Origin: Flavobacteriales bacterium
Lineage (GTDB): Bacteria; Bacteroidota; Bacteroidia; Flavobacteriales_D; Sanyastnellaceae
Assembly: GCA_947456965.1 (NCBI GenBank)
Contig: CANGTU010000030.1
Location: 1-37,738 of the forward strand
Direction: 5' to 3'
DNA: 37,738 nt
Shown: piece after piece, positions 35,565 to 37,738 of the stretch
Layout: the number at the start of each line of letters is the position of its first letter
Numbering within the stretch: the first letter of the stretch is position 1
Translations under genes and position numbers: made by a program
The notes under the pieces: model-generated
The model's database searches: none
Told to the model about the DNA's origin: nothing
What the model saw: only the letters and a program-made list of their open reading frames with translations

Positions 35565-36860
35565 ATGACGGAAGATTTCCTTCATTACATCTGGAAGTAC
35601 AGGTTGTACCGGACTCCTGTTCTGCGCACCACTGCAGGGGAAAGTCTGGAGGTGCTGCATCCCGGGCAGCATAACATGCATGCCGGGCCCGACTTTATGG
35701 ACGCGCGGATCCGGCTGGACGGCAGGTTGTGGGCCGGGCAGGTGGAGGTTCATGTGAGGGCTTCGGATTGGGCGCGTCATGAGCATACGGGTGATGGCCG
35801 GTATGCCAATGTCATCCTCCATGTTGTGTACGACGATGACACTCCCGTGCACCTGAGAGTGCCCGGTGATCTGCCCGTGCTGGTCATCAGGTCGTATATG
35901 GCAGATGGCCTGGAAGCGGGTTACCGCCGTTGGCAGGAGCGCCGGGGCATGCTCCCGTGTGCACCGGGGCTGCACGAGGTACCTCCGCGGGTATGGATTC
36001 AATGGAAAGACCGCTTGCTGATCAGTCGTCTCGAGCGGAAGTCTGATGAGTTTCTTCGGTTGCTTGATGAGTTGAGTGGTGACTGGGAGGAGGCCTTTTA
36101 CCGGTTTCTTGCCCGGGCTCTTGGCTTTCGGGTCAATGCCGGTCCTTTCGACATGCTGGCCCGGTCCCTCCCGCGGCACCTGGTGCTGCGTCACCGGGCT
36201 GATCTGATACAGGTGGAGGCCCTGTTTCTCGGCCAGGCGGGATGGCTTTCCGGCCCTTTGAATGATGCCTATCCGGTGACTCTGTCGCGGGAATTTGAGT
36301 TTCTGAGGCGCAAGTACGGGCTCGTCCCGCTCGCTCGTTCGGTCTGGAATACCGGGCGGATACGTCCGGCAAACCATCCCTGTCTCCGCATCGTTCAGTT
36401 AGCCCGCCTTTCGGCCCGCACCGAGAGCCTCTGGGACACTGTTCTTTCTGCGGAAATTCCAGCGATGCTGATCGAGTTTTTGCGTATGCCGGTGGATAGC
36501 TATTGGGCAGGTCATCTGTGGCCTGATGATCCAGCGGCCGACCGGGAAATCCGCCGCACAGGATCTGGCGCAATAGGTCGGGATGCCCTGTCCGGTCTGA
36601 TGATCAATACGGTAGCCGTTGCCCTCGCGGCCTGGGGTATTCGCAGGGGGGATCACGAATACCTTGACAAATCAGTAAAAATCATCGAGTTTTGCAATGC
36701 CGAACGGAATGCCATAACCCGTAACTGGCAACGTCTGGGGGTTGCATGTGCGCATGCCGGTGACAGCCAGGCGCTGATAGAACTAACGAACCAATACTGC
36801 ATCCGGAAGGCCTGCCTGAACTGCATGGTAGGTCATTACCTGATCCGAGAAGTGCCATGA
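35565..36860 (+). CDS. DUF2851 family protein
   Basis: 431 aa, a conserved Bacteroidota protein of unknown function. The ATG at 35565 gives MTEDFLHYIWKYRLYRTPVL, matching the family opening (MTE-FL--IW); a GTG nine codons upstream was not used. Characteristic segments are HPGQHNMHAGPDFMDARIRLDG, GQVEVHVRASDWARHEH and HVVYDDD. The conserved His/Asp/Glu pattern (GPDF-DA, EVHV--SDW--H) looks like a metal-dependent or nuclease-like core, but this is speculation. Cys-containing IRKACLNCMVGHYLI lies near the end. The stop overlaps the ATG of the next gene (ATGA). Confidence 0.85.
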   Translation: MTEDFLHYIWKYRLYRTPVLRTTAGESLEVLHPGQHNMHAGPDFMDARIRLDGRLWAGQVEVHVRASDWARHEHTGDGRYANVILHVVYDDDTPVHLRVPGDLPVLVIRSYMADGLEAGYRRWQERRGMLPCAPGLHEVPPRVWIQWKDRLLISRLERKSDEFLRLLDELSGDWEEAFYRFLARALGFRVNAGPFDMLARSLPRHLVLRHRADLIQVEALFLGQAGWLSGPLNDAYPVTLSREFEFLRRKYGLVPLARSVWNTGRIRPANHPCLRIVQLARLSARTESLWDTVLSAEIPAMLIEFLRMPVDSYWAGHLWPDDPAADREIRRTGSGAIGRDALSGLMINTVAVALAAWGIRRGDHEYLDKSVKIIEFCNAERNAITRNWQRLGVACAHAGDSQALIELTNQYCIRKACLNCMVGHYLIREVP

Positions 36861-37084
36861 TGAACCTGATTCTGAATTTCTTCGAGCAGAGGGCCTATGG
36901 CGTTTGCAGCTGGCTGGGCTATCGCATGGGTATTCGTCCCAGCAAAATACGCCTCAGCTTTATTTATCTTTCATTTCTCACATTCGGCTCTCCTATCTTT
37001 CTGTACCTCGTTCTGAAGTTCTGGAAGGAAAACTCATGGATATTCAATCCACTCAAGTGGAGAAGGGGAGTGATGGAGTGGTGA
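36857..37084 (+). CDS. Small PspC-domain membrane protein
   Basis: 75 aa. The PspC-like pattern is YGVCSWLGYRMGIRPSKIRLSFIYLSFL followed in frame by a hydrophobic helix (SPIFLYLVLKFW). In E. coli PspC takes part in the envelope-stress response; short stand-alone PspC proteins in Bacteroidota are of unknown function and often follow DUF2851 genes. It overlaps the DUF2851 stop by 4 bases, so the pair is coupled. The heptamer tandem array begins only 4 bases after its stop. Confidence 0.85.
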   Translation: MMNLILNFFEQRAYGVCSWLGYRMGIRPSKIRLSFIYLSFLTFGSPIFLYLVLKFWKENSWIFNPLKWRRGVMEW

Positions 37085-37087
37085 ACT

Positions 37088-37192
37088 GGGACTCGGGACT
37101 CGGGGCTCGGGACTCGGGGCTCGGGGCTCGGGACTCGGGGCTCGGGACGCGGGACGCGGGATTCGGGAGGCGGGACTCGGGATTCGGGAGGA
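37088..37192 (+). repeat. Degenerate tandem array of a 7-base unit (GGGRCTC)
   Basis: About 15 contiguous heptamers: GGGACTC and GGGGCTC alternate in the first eight units, then GGGACGC, GGGATTC and GGGAGGC variants appear. The period of 7 keeps frames open on both strands, producing meaningless Ser/Pro/Arg-rich translations. It lies between the 3' ends of the PspC and four-helix-bundle genes. Confidence 0.95.
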
Positions 37193-37229
37193 GAGAACCG
37201 GACACAGGATAATAAATCCATAGATAAAA

Positions 37230-37583
37230 TCATTTCGATTTCGACTGGGCTTCGATAAGTCGGAATAGTTGTTTGGAAAGACTCTCAGCGGACTTATCAA
37301 AGCTTTCGAGTTGTTCTTGAAGCTCAGGAAATACATCCTCCAAATGGTCTATGATTGCGCTTACTTCATTCAGTGAGCTTCGTGCGATAATGTAGAAATG
37401 CCGTTGATCAGGACCTGTGAATCTTGTGCTTCCTTCTGCGATATTCAGCATCACACTTAATGCTGCCCGACCTAATTGGTTCCTGAGATAGCCCGGCAAT
37501 TCTGCTCGTATTATCCAGAGGCCAATTTCTTTGTTGAAATTTCGGGCTTCTTGATAAACCCTTAGCTGGTGTCTCCGTGTCAT
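37230..37583 (-). CDS. Four-helix-bundle protein (S23/Avd-like)
   Basis: 117 aa. Matches the four-helix-bundle family first found encoded in 23S rRNA intervening sequences and related in fold to the Avd protein of diversity-generating retroelements. The hallmark stretch is LRNQLGRAALSVMLNIAEGS, followed by an aromatic/basic RHFYIIARSSLNEVSAIIDHL helix. No rRNA, reverse transcriptase or template repeat is near, so neither known context applies. Its bases are visibly AT-richer than the neighbouring genes, suggesting transfer. It converges with PspC across the heptamer array. Function unknown. Confidence 0.88.
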   Translation of the reverse strand: MTRRHQLRVYQEARNFNKEIGLWIIRAELPGYLRNQLGRAALSVMLNIAEGSTRFTGPDQRHFYIIARSSLNEVSAIIDHLEDVFPELQEQLESFDKSAESLSKQLFRLIEAQSKSK

Positions 37584-37738
37584 TCCTGCAAGTTCTGACT
37601 GAATTTAAAGGTATCCAACGCATAAGTTATAGGACTTTATTCCCCCGTCTCTTCGCGCCGTGCTGTCTCATGGAATAGGTTGACACCAAATCGGTGGAAA
37701 ACTTTCATAGATTCACAAACCTATGACTCAGGAAGAAA
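37584..37738. other. Right-edge intergenic region, possible start of a plus-strand gene
   Basis: 155 bases upstream of the four-helix gene. A near-consensus -7 box (TACCTTTA, 37613-37606) could serve that gene, without a matching TTG. A CAAACCTA at 37716-37723 is a perfect minus-strand -7 pattern whose -33 would lie outside the window. An ATG at 37723 opens MTQEE and runs to the edge; it may start a gene or be chance. Confidence 0.3.

Noticed and set aside
36904-37336. Several open frames rich in Ser-Pro-Glu-Arg on both strands over the heptamer array
   Set aside because: A 7-base period cycles through all frames and yields repetitive translations on both strands; no start context or domain supports a protein.
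37230-37583. Diversity-generating retroelement (Avd-like protein)
   Set aside because: No reverse transcriptase, template/variable repeat pair or target gene is in the window; only the four-helix fold is shared.

Overview
The window is a chromosomal segment of a member of the Bacteroidota, most likely a Flavobacteriales-type organism. The evidence is threefold. Three secreted proteins carry the type IX secretion (T9SS) C-terminal sorting signature. SprB-like and TonB/carboxypeptidase-regulatory modules are present. Two promoters match the Bacteroidota consensus TTG-N19-TAnnTTTG exactly. No plasmid, phage, insertion sequence, rRNA or CRISPR array is visible.

Region 1 (1-10923, minus strand) is the classic translation/transcription superoperon: tRNA-Thr(UGU), tRNA-Tyr, tRNA-Gly, tRNA-Thr(GGU), tuf, tRNA-Trp, secE, nusG, rplK, rplA, rplJ, rplL, rpoB and the 5' half of rpoC, which runs off the left edge. 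The tRNA order matches the E. coli thrU-tyrU-glyT-thrT-tufB cluster. A consensus promoter lies just upstream of the first tRNA and is interlocked with the terminator of the preceding hpf transcript. Perfect stem-loops lie in the tuf/tRNA-Trp, rplL/rpoB and rpoB/rpoC gaps.

Region 2 (10965-16875, minus strand) holds hpf, xerC/D, rpsU (own promoter and terminator), an acyl-CoA dehydrogenase, apt, a membrane-anchored helix-hairpin-helix protein, and a sodium:alanine-type symporter with an extra SprB-like extracytoplasmic domain. Region 3 (16976-21163, plus strand) has dnaX, with an A10-G run at the end of domain III that could direct production of a short gamma form, followed by a TonB-dependent receptor.

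Region 4 (21174-35464, mostly minus) is rich in cell-envelope and secreted proteins: a SprB-repeat T9SS protein and a lamin-tail/CotH T9SS protein in one operon, a FrnE-type DsbA protein, an outer-membrane-like hypothetical, a GNAT/Hsp15 pair, and a plus-strand class I aminotransferase. It also has a Crp/Fnr regulator one base downstream of a large PNGase F-like T9SS protein, and a lipoprotein. Region 5 (35565-37738) has a DUF2851-PspC pair, a degenerate heptamer tandem array and an AT-richer four-helix-bundle (S23/Avd-like) gene, which look like an accessory insertion.

The best candidates for new biology are the dnaX slippage site, the PNGase F-like enzyme whose catalytic half appears split by a LamG-containing insert, the SprB-symporter fusion, and the heptamer array beside the four-helix gene. 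No obviously novel multi-gene defence or mobile system was seen.
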